DNA of 64,000 bases from an uncultured Altererythrobacter sp. GTDB taxonomy: Bacteria > Pseudomonadota > Alphaproteobacteria > Sphingomonadales > Sphingomonadaceae. The notes under the pieces are model-generated. The model searched no databases. It was not told where the DNA came from and saw only the letters and a list, made by a program, of their open reading frames with translations. Made by a program: the position numbers and the translations under genes. Shown here piece by piece: positions 9,230 through 20,035 of the stretch. Location of the stretch: contig CAJXNC010000002.1 in the NCBI GenBank assembly GCA_913056125.1, positions 62,001 through 126,000 of the forward strand. The letters run 5' to 3'. Every line of letters begins with the position of its first letter. Position 1 is the stretch's first letter.

Positions 9230-9415
9230 TCAGCCCTGTCCGTCGGCGCCCCGCACAGCCGCGTCGATACCGTCATAATGCGAGCCGACTTCGCTGCCGA
9301 GCGAGGCGAAGGCACCGGCCGCGGCGACCGCGATCAGCGATGCGATCAGCGCATATTCGGTGGCGGCGATACCGCGCTCGTCGCGCGAGATGCGATGCGC
9401 AATGGGCTTGAGCAT
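9230..9415 (-). CDS. Flp/Fap-type (type IVc) pilin
   Basis: This 61-residue prepilin begins MLKPIAHRISRDERG, followed by IAATEYALIASLIAVAAAGA. The G|xxxxEY processing site and hydrophobic helix are those of Flp pilins. The C-terminus is short and hydrophilic. It is upstream of the 731-residue exported protein gene and in the same orientation, so a pilin - exported protein - pilin order is seen on the minus strand. It differs clearly from the other pilin after the first 25 residues. Confidence 0.88.
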   Translation of the reverse strand: MLKPIAHRISRDERGIAATEYALIASLIAVAAAGAFASLGSEVGSHYDGIDAAVRGADGQG

Positions 9416-9513
9416 GTCTGTCTCCCTGGCTGCGCGGCTCTTGGCCCGCGACCCGGGGTGCTCCTAGGGAAGGGAGCTGAGGACAGCCCTTATCCGGAGC
9501 TACGTATCAGGCC

Positions 9514-10536
9514 CTATGGCTTGGTGGCGCTGACCAGCGAGTAATATCCGCCGCCCGTGCGCACGGCCTGGACGTCCGTGAAGCCCGCGCTTTCGAGGAT
9601 CTCGCGGAATTCGGGCAGCGAGTACTGCTTGCCGAGCGTACCCCACAGCATCATCAGGCTGAATGCGGCGGCCTGCCAAGGGCCGGTTCCGTCATCGTCC
9701 ATAAGCACTTCGGAGAGCAGGATCTTGCCGCCGGAGGGCAGGGCCTCGAAGCTCTTGCGCGCGAGCAGCTTGTTGGTTTCCTCCGACCAGTCATGGAAGA
9801 CATTGGCAAAGAAATGCGCGTCATGCCCGGTTGGCCATTCTTCCTCGAACATGTTGACGCCGGCGGTATGCACCCGTCCTGTCACTCCCGCGTCTTCGAC
9901 ATATTTCTGCGCCTCGGTGCACATTTCCTTGAGGTCGAGCAGCGTAACGGTGAGGCGCGGATTGGCCTTGGCGATCTCGATCCCGTAAACGCCCGAACCG
10001 CATCCGACATCCATGAGGCTGGAGATCTGCCCGAATACCGATTGCTGAGCCGCACCGCGCGCCGGAGCCATGGAATGGGCATGCATGAACTTGGCGATCC
10101 GCTCCGCCACTTCTTGGCTCATCGTGCCGCGTTCCCATTCCGGGCCTCCGGCAACCTGGTTCTCAGGGCGCTTGCCGGTCTTCAGGGTTTCGAGCAGCTG
10201 CGCATGCATGGGCACGGTTTCGCGGTAACGAAACAGGAAGCCCCCCCAATAGCCTTCCGCATCGGGATGGAGCCAGGTCCGCGCTGCCGGGGTTGCGGTC
10301 CACCTGCCGTCGTGCTTGTCGACCAGCCCGCTCGAGGCCAGCGCACCCAGGTGGATGCTTAGTGCACGTGCATCGACCTTGAGTTCCACGGCCAGCTCCT
10401 CCGTCGTCATCGGTGCATTGCCGAGTGCGCGGAACGTGCCGACCTCGTCCGCCACGGTTGCCACGGGCAGACGGAATTGCGATTCCCACATGTCCCAGAT
10501 CAGCCGGTCGTCTGCGCTTGGCGGTAAAGGCCCCAT
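9514..10536 (-). CDS. SAM-dependent O-methyltransferase (Methyltransf_2 / acetylserotonin-type)
   Basis: The 340-residue protein has the plant-caffeate/bacterial small-molecule O-methyltransferase layout. A winged-helix dimerisation domain (about 15-90, TTEELAVELKVDARALSIHL) is followed by a Rossmann methyltransferase with MDVGCGSGVYG (175-184) and the HDW motif (248-250) holding the family's catalytic histidine. Substrates in this family are usually phenolic or other hydroxylated secondary metabolites; this one cannot be predicted. It is divergent from the CmcJ/NvfI-like oxygenase gene, with 124 bp between starts, which suggests a shared metabolic task. Confidence 0.88.
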   Translation of the reverse strand: MGPLPPSADDRLIWDMWESQFRLPVATVADEVGTFRALGNAPMTTEELAVELKVDARALSIHLGALASSGLVDKHDGRWTATPAARTWLHPDAEGYWGGFLFRYRETVPMHAQLLETLKTGKRPENQVAGGPEWERGTMSQEVAERIAKFMHAHSMAPARGAAQQSVFGQISSLMDVGCGSGVYGIEIAKANPRLTVTLLDLKEMCTEAQKYVEDAGVTGRVHTAGVNMFEEEWPTGHDAHFFANVFHDWSEETNKLLARKSFEALPSGGKILLSEVLMDDDGTGPWQAAAFSLMMLWGTLGKQYSLPEFREILESAGFTDVQAVRTGGGYYSLVSATKP

Positions 10537-10660
10537 ACTCTTCCTCCCTCTCTATTCCCGCGATCCGGAATAGGACGCATGCTTGCTTAGCGCCAGTACC
10601 TCGTGCCAAGATTATAACGATTGTTAGAGTCGCGCGAGCGGCCGATGGGAGAGAACTGCA
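10537..10660. promoter_or_regulatory. Divergent promoter region with TAAC-N4-GTTA palindrome
   Basis: The region separates the methyltransferase and oxygenase genes and must hold both promoters. A short imperfect dyad TAAC-GATT-GTTA sits at 10615-10626 in an AT-rich patch. It is the only operator-like element I see. No regulator gene adjoins it. Confidence 0.35.
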
Positions 10661-11569
10661 ATGGCGACAGCTGCAGCCACCAATATCGAAGACGAAGCGC
10701 GCCAGGTCCGCGCCAGCATGCGTTATGTCGACGAAGGCGATTTCGTCACCCGCCGTTATGTCAGCCAGGGTGAGGAACTGAACACAGGCACCTATTCCGA
10801 TCACGAGGTGGTGATCCGCGACGGCATGCCCATTCGCGACCATTTTGCGCTCGACACGCATGGCTTCATGATCGCCAAGAGTGAAAGCGCGATTGCCGAT
10901 TTCCACGACAAGGACGAAGTCGAAGCAGGCTATGAGCGCGAAGTCGAACGGGAGGTCCTGCGGCTGACCGGTGCGGACAAATGCGTGGCGCGTGGCTGGA
11001 TGTTGCGCACCAGCGCCGACCTGACCGAACATGCGCGCAACAAGTCGGGTAATTACAAGCATGCGGGCGGAATCCAGCCCACTGCGGGTGAGGCACATGT
11101 CGATACAAACGAAGCCACGGCGCTGCGCATGGCCGAAATGACCTATCGCCAGGCCTTTCCCGACGGGCCGGGTTTCAAGCGTTTCCTGGTCAGCAGCTTC
11201 TGGCGCACTTTCTCGCCGCCGCCGCAGGATATCCCCCTGGCGCTATGCGATGGGCGCACCAGCTTTGGCGGGCAGGAAAAGAACAACACGCTGCTGATCG
11301 TCGACGAGTTTCCAACCGGAGATGCGCTGACAGCACCGGTCGAGGGCGAGGAGAACATGCTCGCCGCGACGATCTTCTCTTACAATCCGGAGCATCGCTG
11401 GTGGTATTTCAAGAATATGCAGCGCGACGATGCCCTGCTGTTCAAGTTCTACGATAGCGACCACTCGGTGACATGGCGCTGTCCGCATTCGGCTTTCATC
11501 GACAATTCGGCAAGCAATCCGAATATACGGGAGAGTATCGAATGCCGCAGCGTGGCCTTCTGGGAATAG
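10661..11569 (+). CDS. CmcJ/NvfI-family putative Fe(II)/2-oxoglutarate-type oxygenase
   Basis: The 302-residue protein matches the CmcJ/NvfI (asaB-like) family: PLALCDGRT (192-200), NPEHRWWYFKNM (242-253), DALLFKFYDSD (257-267), WRCPHSAFID (272-281) and RESIECRSV (290-298). A possible metal-binding triad is seen: HVD (His146, Asp148) and His276, with Arg290 as 2-oxoglutarate partner. CmcJ works with the methyltransferase CmcI to install the 7-alpha-methoxy group of cephamycins, and NvfI is a fungal oxygenase. Here the neighbour is likewise a methyltransferase, of a different fold class, so a hydroxylation plus O-methylation pair is plausible. The substrate is unknown. It converges with the MFS gene (7 bp apart). 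Confidence 0.82.
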   Translation: MATAAATNIEDEARQVRASMRYVDEGDFVTRRYVSQGEELNTGTYSDHEVVIRDGMPIRDHFALDTHGFMIAKSESAIADFHDKDEVEAGYEREVEREVLRLTGADKCVARGWMLRTSADLTEHARNKSGNYKHAGGIQPTAGEAHVDTNEATALRMAEMTYRQAFPDGPGFKRFLVSSFWRTFSPPPQDIPLALCDGRTSFGGQEKNNTLLIVDEFPTGDALTAPVEGEENMLAATIFSYNPEHRWWYFKNMQRDDALLFKFYDSDHSVTWRCPHSAFIDNSASNPNIRESIECRSVAFWE

Positions 11570-11576
11570 TGGCTCG

Positions 11577-12938
11577 CTAGTTTACCCGGGCGGGGATTTC
11601 CCCTCCTAGCGCCTCGTCGATATCGGCCCTTTCCTCGACTTGCTCGGCCTTGGGCATACGCAAGAGCGCATAGCCGATGGCCGAGAGCACCCACAGGCTG
11701 CCCGCCACACCCAGGGTCAGCTGCAGGTTTTCGCTGCCACCAAGCCAGCCGAGCATTGCGGCGCCAAGCGCAACCGGCAAATTGGCCATTGAGTTATAGA
11801 TGGTGAACTGCGTCGCTCCGACGCGCTTGTCCGATAACTGCATGCGCAGAGGATTGGAGCAGATGCTGCTCAGCAATGTGAACATCGACCAGCAGACCAG
11901 CGCGCCGAGGAAGACAGGGTGCTGCACCCAGAATTCCTGTCCGAGCATCAGGAACAGCATGAGCAAGGCATATGCGGCCATCACCGCGAAAGTGGCCCAT
12001 CGTGCGCCAAGCTTGATGGTCAGCCAGCTGCCGATGACCAGGCCTGTGAATGCCGTGATGAGGTCGATCGTTCCGATCGTCGAAGTGTATTCAGCCGTGC
12101 TCATCATGACGAAAGAGGTGCCGAGAATGGGTATCATCGGGGTCATGATGCCGCCGGCGGTACGGCCAAGGCTTTGCGCGAGGATGAACCACAGGCTCGA
12201 ACCCTTCAGGAGTGAGCGCATGGTGATCATGAACTGGCCGTCCATACCGAAATATTTGGGTACGAAATTGTCTGCTGCGTCTTCCGATGCCTTGCCCGCG
12301 GTCCATGGCAGCAGCTTTTCGCCTCGCCTTTCCCGCATGATCACGGCGTATATCGTCGGAATCAGCAGGACCGGGATGAACAGCAGGAAGGTCGTCTGCG
12401 CGCCGAAAGTCTGTAGGCCGTAGCCGGCAGCCGCGCCTGATGCAGCGATGCCGACAGCCTGGCCGCCAAACATGAAGCCGCTGGCTGTGCCTTGCTCCTT
12501 CTCGGGCAGGACATCGACCGCGAGCCCGTCCACCGCAACATCCTGCGTCGCCCCGCCAGTCATCACCAGCATGGTGACGATGACCAGCACGGCATAGTCG
12601 GTCGGTCCGGGATCGAGCGCGGCAGCACCCAGGAATCCGCCGGTCATCAGGACCTGCGCGCCGATCAACCAGATACGTCTCTTTCCCATGGGCAGGTAAG
12701 TGAAACGATCCATGAAGGCGGCGACGACGAACTTGTAGGTCCATGCGAAATAGGCCCAGGCGACGAGATTGCCGACTTGCCCGTCGCTCACGCCATTCGC
12801 CGCCATCCAGGCCGGGAGGGCGACGACGGTAATGCCGCTGGGAACGCCTTGTGCGAAATAGAACAGGAAGAAGGAGGCCATCCGCAAATTGCGGCTCTCT
12901 GTCAGGATAAGGCCCTTTGCGCCGCTTGCTTCGCTCAA
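11577..12938 (-). CDS. MFS transporter (AmpG-like group)
   Basis: This is a polytopic protein with about 12 hydrophobic segments. MASFFLFYFAQGVPSGIT near the N-terminus and the conserved cytoplasmic loop after TM2 (DRFTYLPMGKRRIW), plus GGATQDVAVDGLAVDVLP in TM4-5, resemble AmpG-type permeases. The frame is open up to 13040, but the hydrophilic leader looks untranslated. A TTG at 12938 preceded by GGGGGA is the likeliest start (453 residues), and a later ATG is possible. An inverted repeat CCCCAGG...CCTGGGG (12947-12973) lies in its 5' leader. Convergence with the oxygenase suggests import or export of a product of that cassette, but this is inferred. Confidence 0.82.
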   Translation of the reverse strand: MSEASGAKGLILTESRNLRMASFFLFYFAQGVPSGITVVALPAWMAANGVSDGQVGNLVAWAYFAWTYKFVVAAFMDRFTYLPMGKRRIWLIGAQVLMTGGFLGAAALDPGPTDYAVLVIVTMLVMTGGATQDVAVDGLAVDVLPEKEQGTASGFMFGGQAVGIAASGAAAGYGLQTFGAQTTFLLFIPVLLIPTIYAVIMRERRGEKLLPWTAGKASEDAADNFVPKYFGMDGQFMITMRSLLKGSSLWFILAQSLGRTAGGIMTPMIPILGTSFVMMSTAEYTSTIGTIDLITAFTGLVIGSWLTIKLGARWATFAVMAAYALLMLFLMLGQEFWVQHPVFLGALVCWSMFTLLSSICSNPLRMQLSDKRVGATQFTIYNSMANLPVALGAAMLGWLGGSENLQLTLGVAGSLWVLSAIGYALLRMPKAEQVEERADIDEALGGEIPARVN

Positions 12939-13106
12939 ATCACGTCCCCCAGGAATTTTCGCGACCCCTGGGGCGTGACTATGAAGCGGATTCGCGCAGA
13001 GTCCAGCAAGCTTGCGACAAAAGCGTGACCTTGATCGCACTTATCCATCTATCTGGATGCGCACTTCACTTGGCGTTCAGTCCTGTGCTGGCTATAGGCT
13101 CATTCC

Positions 13107-13919
13107 ATGACGACTTCGATCCGCAAGATTGCCTCCATCGGCGTGCTGACCGCAACGGCCGCACTGCTTTCCGGTTGTTCCACGCTTGGCATTGGCGGCG
13201 GCAACAGTGGCCCGAGCGAGACAGCCTATGTCGCGCGTGACGTGGAATCGCTTTACACGGCGGCCAAGGAGCGTCTCGACCGGGGCGATCTCTACCTTGC
13301 CGCCGGATTGTTCGATGAAGTCGAGCGCCAGCATCCCTATTCGCCCTGGGCACGCCGCGCACAGCTGATGAGTGCCTTCGCCTATTATGCCAGCGGGGAA
13401 TACAATGCCGCCATCCAGTCGGCGAACCGCTTCCTCAGCATCCATCCGGGCAATCGTGATGCGCCTTACGCCTATTACCTGATCGGCATTTCCTATTACG
13501 AGCAGATCAGCGACGTCGAACGCGACCAGGCGATCACCCGCCAGGCACAGCGTGCACTCAACGAAGTCGTACGTCGCTATCCGCGCAGTGCCTATGCGGA
13601 CGATGCCCGCCTCAAGCTCGACCTTGTGAACGATCACCTCGCGGGCAAGGAAATGGAAATCGGCCGCTTCTACGAACGCAGTGGCAACTGGCTGGCCGCG
13701 CAATTGCGCTTCCAGAACGTGATCGAGGATTACGAGACCACCAGCCATGCGCCCGAAGCGCTGTTCCGCCTGACCGAAACGAGCCTCGCGCTTGGCTTGC
13801 CGATCGAGGCGCAGCGTTATGCGGCCGTTCTCGGCGCCAACTATCCCGGCAATCGCTGGTACGAGCGCGCCTACGATCTGATCGACGAATACGGTCCGGA
13901 AGTCGGCCTGGGCGGCTGA
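13107..13919 (+). CDS. bamD: Outer-membrane assembly lipoprotein BamD
   Basis: The 270-residue lipoprotein has a type II signal peptide with lipobox LLSGC (Cys24) and five TPR-like repeats: LYTAAKERLDRGDLYLAA, the HPYSPWARRAQLM repeat, and the AYYLIGISYYEQI and ALNEVVRRYPRSAYADDA segments. These are the hallmarks of BamD/YfiO, which binds BamA and is needed for beta-barrel insertion at the outer membrane. Length and motif order match alphaproteobacterial BamD. It is often located near recN in this group, and recN does follow here, beyond an oppositely oriented PilZ gene. Confidence 0.95.
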   Translation: MTTSIRKIASIGVLTATAALLSGCSTLGIGGGNSGPSETAYVARDVESLYTAAKERLDRGDLYLAAGLFDEVERQHPYSPWARRAQLMSAFAYYASGEYNAAIQSANRFLSIHPGNRDAPYAYYLIGISYYEQISDVERDQAITRQAQRALNEVVRRYPRSAYADDARLKLDLVNDHLAGKEMEIGRFYERSGNWLAAQLRFQNVIEDYETTSHAPEALFRLTETSLALGLPIEAQRYAAVLGANYPGNRWYERAYDLIDEYGPEVGLGG

Positions 13920-13932
13920 TAGCGACTGCGAA

Positions 13933-14268
13933 TCAGGTGGCGTAGGCTTCGCCGAGCGCGGAGCTGGCATTGCGGTTGGCCTGCAGCAATTCGGTCATTT
14001 CCGGTGCGTGGAGCGAGCGCGTGAGGCGAATCCCGGCGATTCCGTCATGCGACCAGCGGACAACGCCAAGCAATTCCTTCCCGCATGATGTGGTGACGGT
14101 AACCTCGTCGCCCATCTGGTAGCTGCGACCGGCAAGATTGCTGATCCTTGCGCCCTGCTGCGACAACTCGATCAGCAGGCCGTTTGCAGGCTTGCGGCCC
14201 TGCTTGTGAAAGGTGACAGGCAGACGCACGGCATAGCGTTTATGCGCTCTGATAGTCAGGACTGACAT
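13933..14268 (-). CDS. Single-domain PilZ protein
   Basis: The 111-residue protein is essentially one PilZ domain. It has the c-di-GMP-binding arginines RYAVR (RxxxR) near residue 11 and a second box ELSQQGAR with Glu in place of the usual Asp/Asn of (D/N)xSxxG. It ends in a short helical tail. It should be a cytosolic c-di-GMP effector, but the target is unknown. It lies between bamD and recN on the opposite strand, convergent with bamD. Confidence 0.88.
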   Translation of the reverse strand: MSVLTIRAHKRYAVRLPVTFHKQGRKPANGLLIELSQQGARISNLAGRSYQMGDEVTVTTSCGKELLGVVRWSHDGIAGIRLTRSLHAPEMTELLQANRNASSALGEAYAT

Positions 14269-14417
14269 GACCGTGCTGGATTCCTCTTGCTGCCCTCGGC
14301 CCCTATTGAGCCATGCAATGGTTAAGATTTCTTAGGTTCGATCCCAGATCATCCACGACAGGCAGGTGCGAGGCGATTGCGGATTGAACCGGCCAGCCGT
14401 ATTGCTGGAAGCCTGCC

Positions 14418-16082
14418 ATGCTGACCTCGCTATCGATCCGGAATATCGTGCTGATCGAGGCACTCGACCTGACTTTCGGGGAGGGGCTTGGCGTCCTCAC
14501 CGGTGAGACGGGGGCGGGCAAGTCCATCCTGCTGGACGCGCTCGGCCTGGTGCTGGGTAATCGTGCCGATTCCGCGCTGGTGCGCGCCGGGGAAGACAAG
14601 GCCAGCGTGAGTGCCGTTTTCGAATTTGCGCAATTGCCGCTCGACCTGGCCGAGGCGCTCGACGACGCAGGCGTGGAGGTCGAGCCGGGGGAAGCGCTGA
14701 TCATCCGCCGCAATTTGAAAGGCGATGGCGGCTCCAAGGCTTTCGTGAACGACCAGCCTGTGGGCGTGGCGCTGCTGCGCGAGCTGGCTCCTGCGCTGGT
14801 CGAACTGCACGGCCAGCATGATGATCGCGGGCTGGTCAATCCGCGCGGCCATCGCGCGCTGCTCGATCGCTATGCTTCATCGGATGTGGAGGGCGTTGCT
14901 AGTGCCCATGCCGCCTGGCGCAAGGCGGAGGACGAGCTTGGCCGGGCGCGCGGAGCGATCGAACAGGCCAGAGCGGATCAGGACCTGCTGTTGGCGCATC
15001 TTGCCGAACTGACTGCGATCGAACCGCAGGCGGGCGAGGAAGAGAGCCTCGCCAATGCCCGGGCCGACATGCAGAAAGGCGAGAAGCTTTCGGGCGATCT
15101 CGAGGAATTGCGCCTGTTGTGGGACGGTTCGGACTCGGCGCTCGCGCAGATGCGCGGGTCGGCGCGGCGGCTCGACCGGATTGCCGACCAGCATCCCCTG
15201 CTTGCCGAGGCGCTGGCCGCGCTGGACCGCGCCGTGATCGAGGCGGGCGAAGCGGAAGAGAGACTGCAGGCTGCCGCCGAGGCCTTGCAGCACGATCCGG
15301 CAGAGCTCGACCGGATCGAGACGCGGCTGTTCGAACTGCGCGCGCTCGCCCGCAAGCATCAGTGCGATGTCGACGATTTGCCCGAAACCATGCGCGCCAT
15401 CCGCGAAAAGTTGGATGCGATCGAACATGGCGAGGCCGACCTTGAGGCACAGGAGAAAGCCGCCGAGGCTGCGCGGCAGGCCTATGTCGCGCGTGCCGAG
15501 GCGCTCCATGCCACGCGCGTTTCCGCCGGAATGCAGCTGGACGAGGCGGTGGCGGCGGAACTCGCTCCGCTCAAGCTCGATGCCGCGCGTTTCCGTACGG
15601 CGGTGACCCAACTTGAGGAGGATCGCTGGGGTGCCCACGGCATGGACAGCGTCGAATTCCTCATTGCCACCAATCCCGGCGCCGATTTCGCGCCGCTCGC
15701 CAAGATTGCCAGCGGCGGCGAGCTGTCGCGCTTCATCCTTGCGCTCAAGGTCGCACTGGCCGAGCAGGGCGGGGCGGCGACCATCATTTTCGACGAGATC
15801 GATCGCGGCGTGGGCGGGGCGGTCGCCTCGGCCATAGGCGAAAGGCTGGCACGGCTGGCATCCGGTGGGCAGCTGCTCGCGGTCACGCATAGCCCGCAAG
15901 TGGCGGCGCGCGGCCTCATGCACTATCTCATTGCCAAGAGCTCCGAAGGCACGGTGACCAAGACCTCGGTGGCGCTTCTCGATGCGGCAGGGCGGCAGGA
16001 AGAGATTGCCCGCATGCTTTCCGGCGCGCAGATTACCAGCGAGGCCCGCGCCCAGGCCGACAGGCTTCTGGAGGGAGTGTGA
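14418..16082 (+). CDS. recN: DNA repair protein RecN
   Basis: The 554-residue SMC-like ATPase starts MLTSLSIRNI. It shows Walker A GETGAGKS in the first 40 residues, a Q-loop ELHGQHDD, long coiled-coil arms in the middle, the ABC signature ASGGELSRFILAL and Walker B TIIFDEIDRGVGG, and it ends with AQADRLLEG. RecN acts in double-strand-break repair together with RecA. I looked for an alphaproteobacterial LexA box (GTTC-N7-GTTC) upstream and found only a single half-site. The stop codon overlaps the next start (ATGA), so it is the first gene of a compact run leading to ligA. Confidence 0.97.
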   Translation: MLTSLSIRNIVLIEALDLTFGEGLGVLTGETGAGKSILLDALGLVLGNRADSALVRAGEDKASVSAVFEFAQLPLDLAEALDDAGVEVEPGEALIIRRNLKGDGGSKAFVNDQPVGVALLRELAPALVELHGQHDDRGLVNPRGHRALLDRYASSDVEGVASAHAAWRKAEDELGRARGAIEQARADQDLLLAHLAELTAIEPQAGEEESLANARADMQKGEKLSGDLEELRLLWDGSDSALAQMRGSARRLDRIADQHPLLAEALAALDRAVIEAGEAEERLQAAAEALQHDPAELDRIETRLFELRALARKHQCDVDDLPETMRAIREKLDAIEHGEADLEAQEKAAEAARQAYVARAEALHATRVSAGMQLDEAVAAELAPLKLDAARFRTAVTQLEEDRWGAHGMDSVEFLIATNPGADFAPLAKIASGGELSRFILALKVALAEQGGAATIIFDEIDRGVGGAVASAIGERLARLASGGQLLAVTHSPQVAARGLMHYLIAKSSEGTVTKTSVALLDAAGRQEEIARMLSGAQITSEARAQADRLLEGV

Positions 16083-16408
16083 TGACGCTGGCCGAGGGCA
16101 AAACCCGGCCGGCCTGGCTTTTTCAGCTTGTTGCAGTTCTGAATATTCTCTGCTGGATACCGCTTGCGCTCTATTCGATGTTGAGCGTGATGGCCTGCGA
16201 TGCGGGTTGCAGTGGCGCGGCAGAACGAATTCTCACGCTGCTGATCTATTTCGGCGTTCTCGGCCCGCCGGTTGCAACATATTTCGCCTTGCGCGAGGCA
16301 CGTGGTCGTCGGCGTCGATGGGTCTTTCGATTGGTTCTGTCGCCGGTAATCTATGCACTCCTCGTGGGTTGCTTTATCGGAGCGCTGATAATGATGGAGG
16401 GGACCTGA
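16082..16408 (+). CDS. Small membrane protein with CDAGC motif (paralogue 1)
   Basis: This 108-residue protein has three to four hydrophobic segments. The ATG at 16082 overlaps the recN stop and follows GGAGGG; a GTG three bases earlier is also possible. After the first helix it reads SVMACDAGCS, then a second helix with GPP, then the basic loop REARGRRRR and a C-terminal helix ending EGT. The next gene encodes the same plan, so the two are tandem paralogues. I do not recognise the family. The two cysteines predicted near the membrane face could form a disulfide or bind metal. Confidence 0.75.
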   Translation: MTLAEGKTRPAWLFQLVAVLNILCWIPLALYSMLSVMACDAGCSGAAERILTLLIYFGVLGPPVATYFALREARGRRRRWVFRLVLSPVIYALLVGCFIGALIMMEGT

Positions 16409-16728
16409 TGCGTTATATATCGGTGCGCTCTTGGCCTTCCCAGCTCGTACTGTGGCTGAACCTGCTTAGTGCGCCCGTCCAGATCATGCTGCTTTTGATC
16501 AGCGTGATGTCTTGCGATGCGGGCTGCAACCAGAGCCAGATCTGGTTGATATATGTCACCATGTTTGTTGCTGTTTGCGGACCATTGCCGGGAGCGTTCA
16601 TTGCTTGGCGCGAAGGATCCCGTCGAGGCCGAACATGGGTGCTGGCATTGGCAGTGCTTCCAATCCTTGCAACAGCGGGTCTCCTTGCCTGGATGTACAA
16701 CTTGATCGCAGCAGCGCAGGGGACTTAG
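16408..16728 (+). CDS. Small membrane protein with CDAGC motif (paralogue 2)
   Basis: This 106-residue protein starts at ATG 16408, sharing one base with the previous stop (TGATG). It repeats the layout of its neighbour: an N-terminal helix, SVMSCDAGCN, a second helix with GPLPG, the loop REGSRRGR, a C-terminal helix and the ending QGT. The conserved spacing of Cys-Asp-Ala-Gly-Cys, Gly-Pro and the basic loop shows common origin by tandem duplication, with strong divergence of the helices. Function is unknown. Both lie between two DNA repair/replication genes in one direction. Confidence 0.75.
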   Translation: MRYISVRSWPSQLVLWLNLLSAPVQIMLLLISVMSCDAGCNQSQIWLIYVTMFVAVCGPLPGAFIAWREGSRRGRTWVLALAVLPILATAGLLAWMYNLIAAAQGT

Positions 16729-16737
16729 AACCGAAAC

Positions 16738-19358
<2,621 letters not shown>

Positions 19359-19359
19359 C

Positions 19360-19563
19360 TCACTTAAACGCGTCTTCCTTGTCGAACACCTCCTCGACGC
19401 TCAAACCGAAGGCATGGGCGATGCGAAAGCCGAGCGGGAGAGACGGGTCGAACTTGCCGTTCTCGATTGAATTGATCGAGTTGCGCGACACGCCGACCTT
19501 GTCCGCCAGTTCGGCCTGGCTCCAGCCTTTCTCGGCGCGCAGCAGGCGGATGCGATTGTTCAC
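19360..19563 (-). CDS. Small XRE-family HTH transcriptional regulator
   Basis: The 67-residue protein is essentially one Cro/CI-type helix-turn-helix domain: NRIRLLRAEKGWSQAELADK, then VGVSRNSINSIENGKFDPS. It is of the kind paired with small membrane proteins. It starts at a GTG (19563) that overlaps the TGA of the upstream membrane-protein gene in a GTGA junction, with GGAGGAAG as ribosome site. The two genes are therefore translated together. It probably binds the palindromes upstream of the pair and represses its own operon; that is inferred. Confidence 0.9.
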   Translation of the reverse strand: MNNRIRLLRAEKGWSQAELADKVGVSRNSINSIENGKFDPSLPLGFRIAHAFGLSVEEVFDKEDAFK

Positions 19564-20009
19564 CGCTTCCTCCAGGTCCAGATCGCCGCGATCAGGGATT
19601 TGCCCGCCAGTTGCAGGATGACGGCGAGCACCATGCCCATGACAAAGACGCGCAGTAGGGGCGGAAATGGCGAATCCGAGGGGCCGGCCAGCACCTCGAG
19701 GAATGCAATCGCGGTATCTCGTATCGGGGGAAAGAAGTTCAGCAGCAACATCATCGTTATCGGAATGGTGACGGCCCACCTTGCACCGAAACTGGCGGCG
19801 GCCAGCTGCATCTCGTCAAGTTGTGCTTCCTTGTGCGCTTCTCTCAGCGTGTTGACGATGCCGATTCCGATCAGCGCGACGATCACCAGGCCGGTATGCA
19901 ATCCGGGTGGAAAGGCCTCCCGCCAGATGACCATGACCAGAAGGCCAAGACACAGGATTATGAGGCCTCCATCGTACAGGGCCCTTTTCTGTTTGAACGT
20001 GAGCGCCAT
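19560..20009 (-). CDS. Small multi-pass membrane protein paired with XRE regulator
   Basis: The 149-residue protein has four hydrophobic segments: LIILCLGLLVMVIW, GLVIVALIGIGIVN, TIPITMMLLLNFFP and FVMGMVLAVILQLAG. Between helices 2 and 3 is a charged cytoplasmic loop with DEMQLAAASFGARWA, resembling DUF2178-like proteins found next to YozG-type regulators. ATG 20009 is preceded by CGGAGG. The membrane partner may modulate the regulator or be its only target; I cannot tell. Confidence 0.8.
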   Translation of the reverse strand: MALTFKQKRALYDGGLIILCLGLLVMVIWREAFPPGLHTGLVIVALIGIGIVNTLREAHKEAQLDEMQLAAASFGARWAVTIPITMMLLLNFFPPIRDTAIAFLEVLAGPSDSPFPPLLRVFVMGMVLAVILQLAGKSLIAAIWTWRKR

Positions 20010-20035
20010 GGAAACCTCCGAAGCTGGCGAATCGT

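Noticed and set aside
12947-12973. CCCCAGG...CCTGGGG repeat as a terminator of the MFS gene
   Set aside because: It is upstream of the MFS start, in its 5' leader, and has no T-run; at most a leader structure.
14269-14417. SOS (LexA) box upstream of recN
   Set aside because: Only a single GTTC half-site is visible; GTTC-N7-GTTC is not present. The same holds upstream of the YdjM-like gene (52462-52616).
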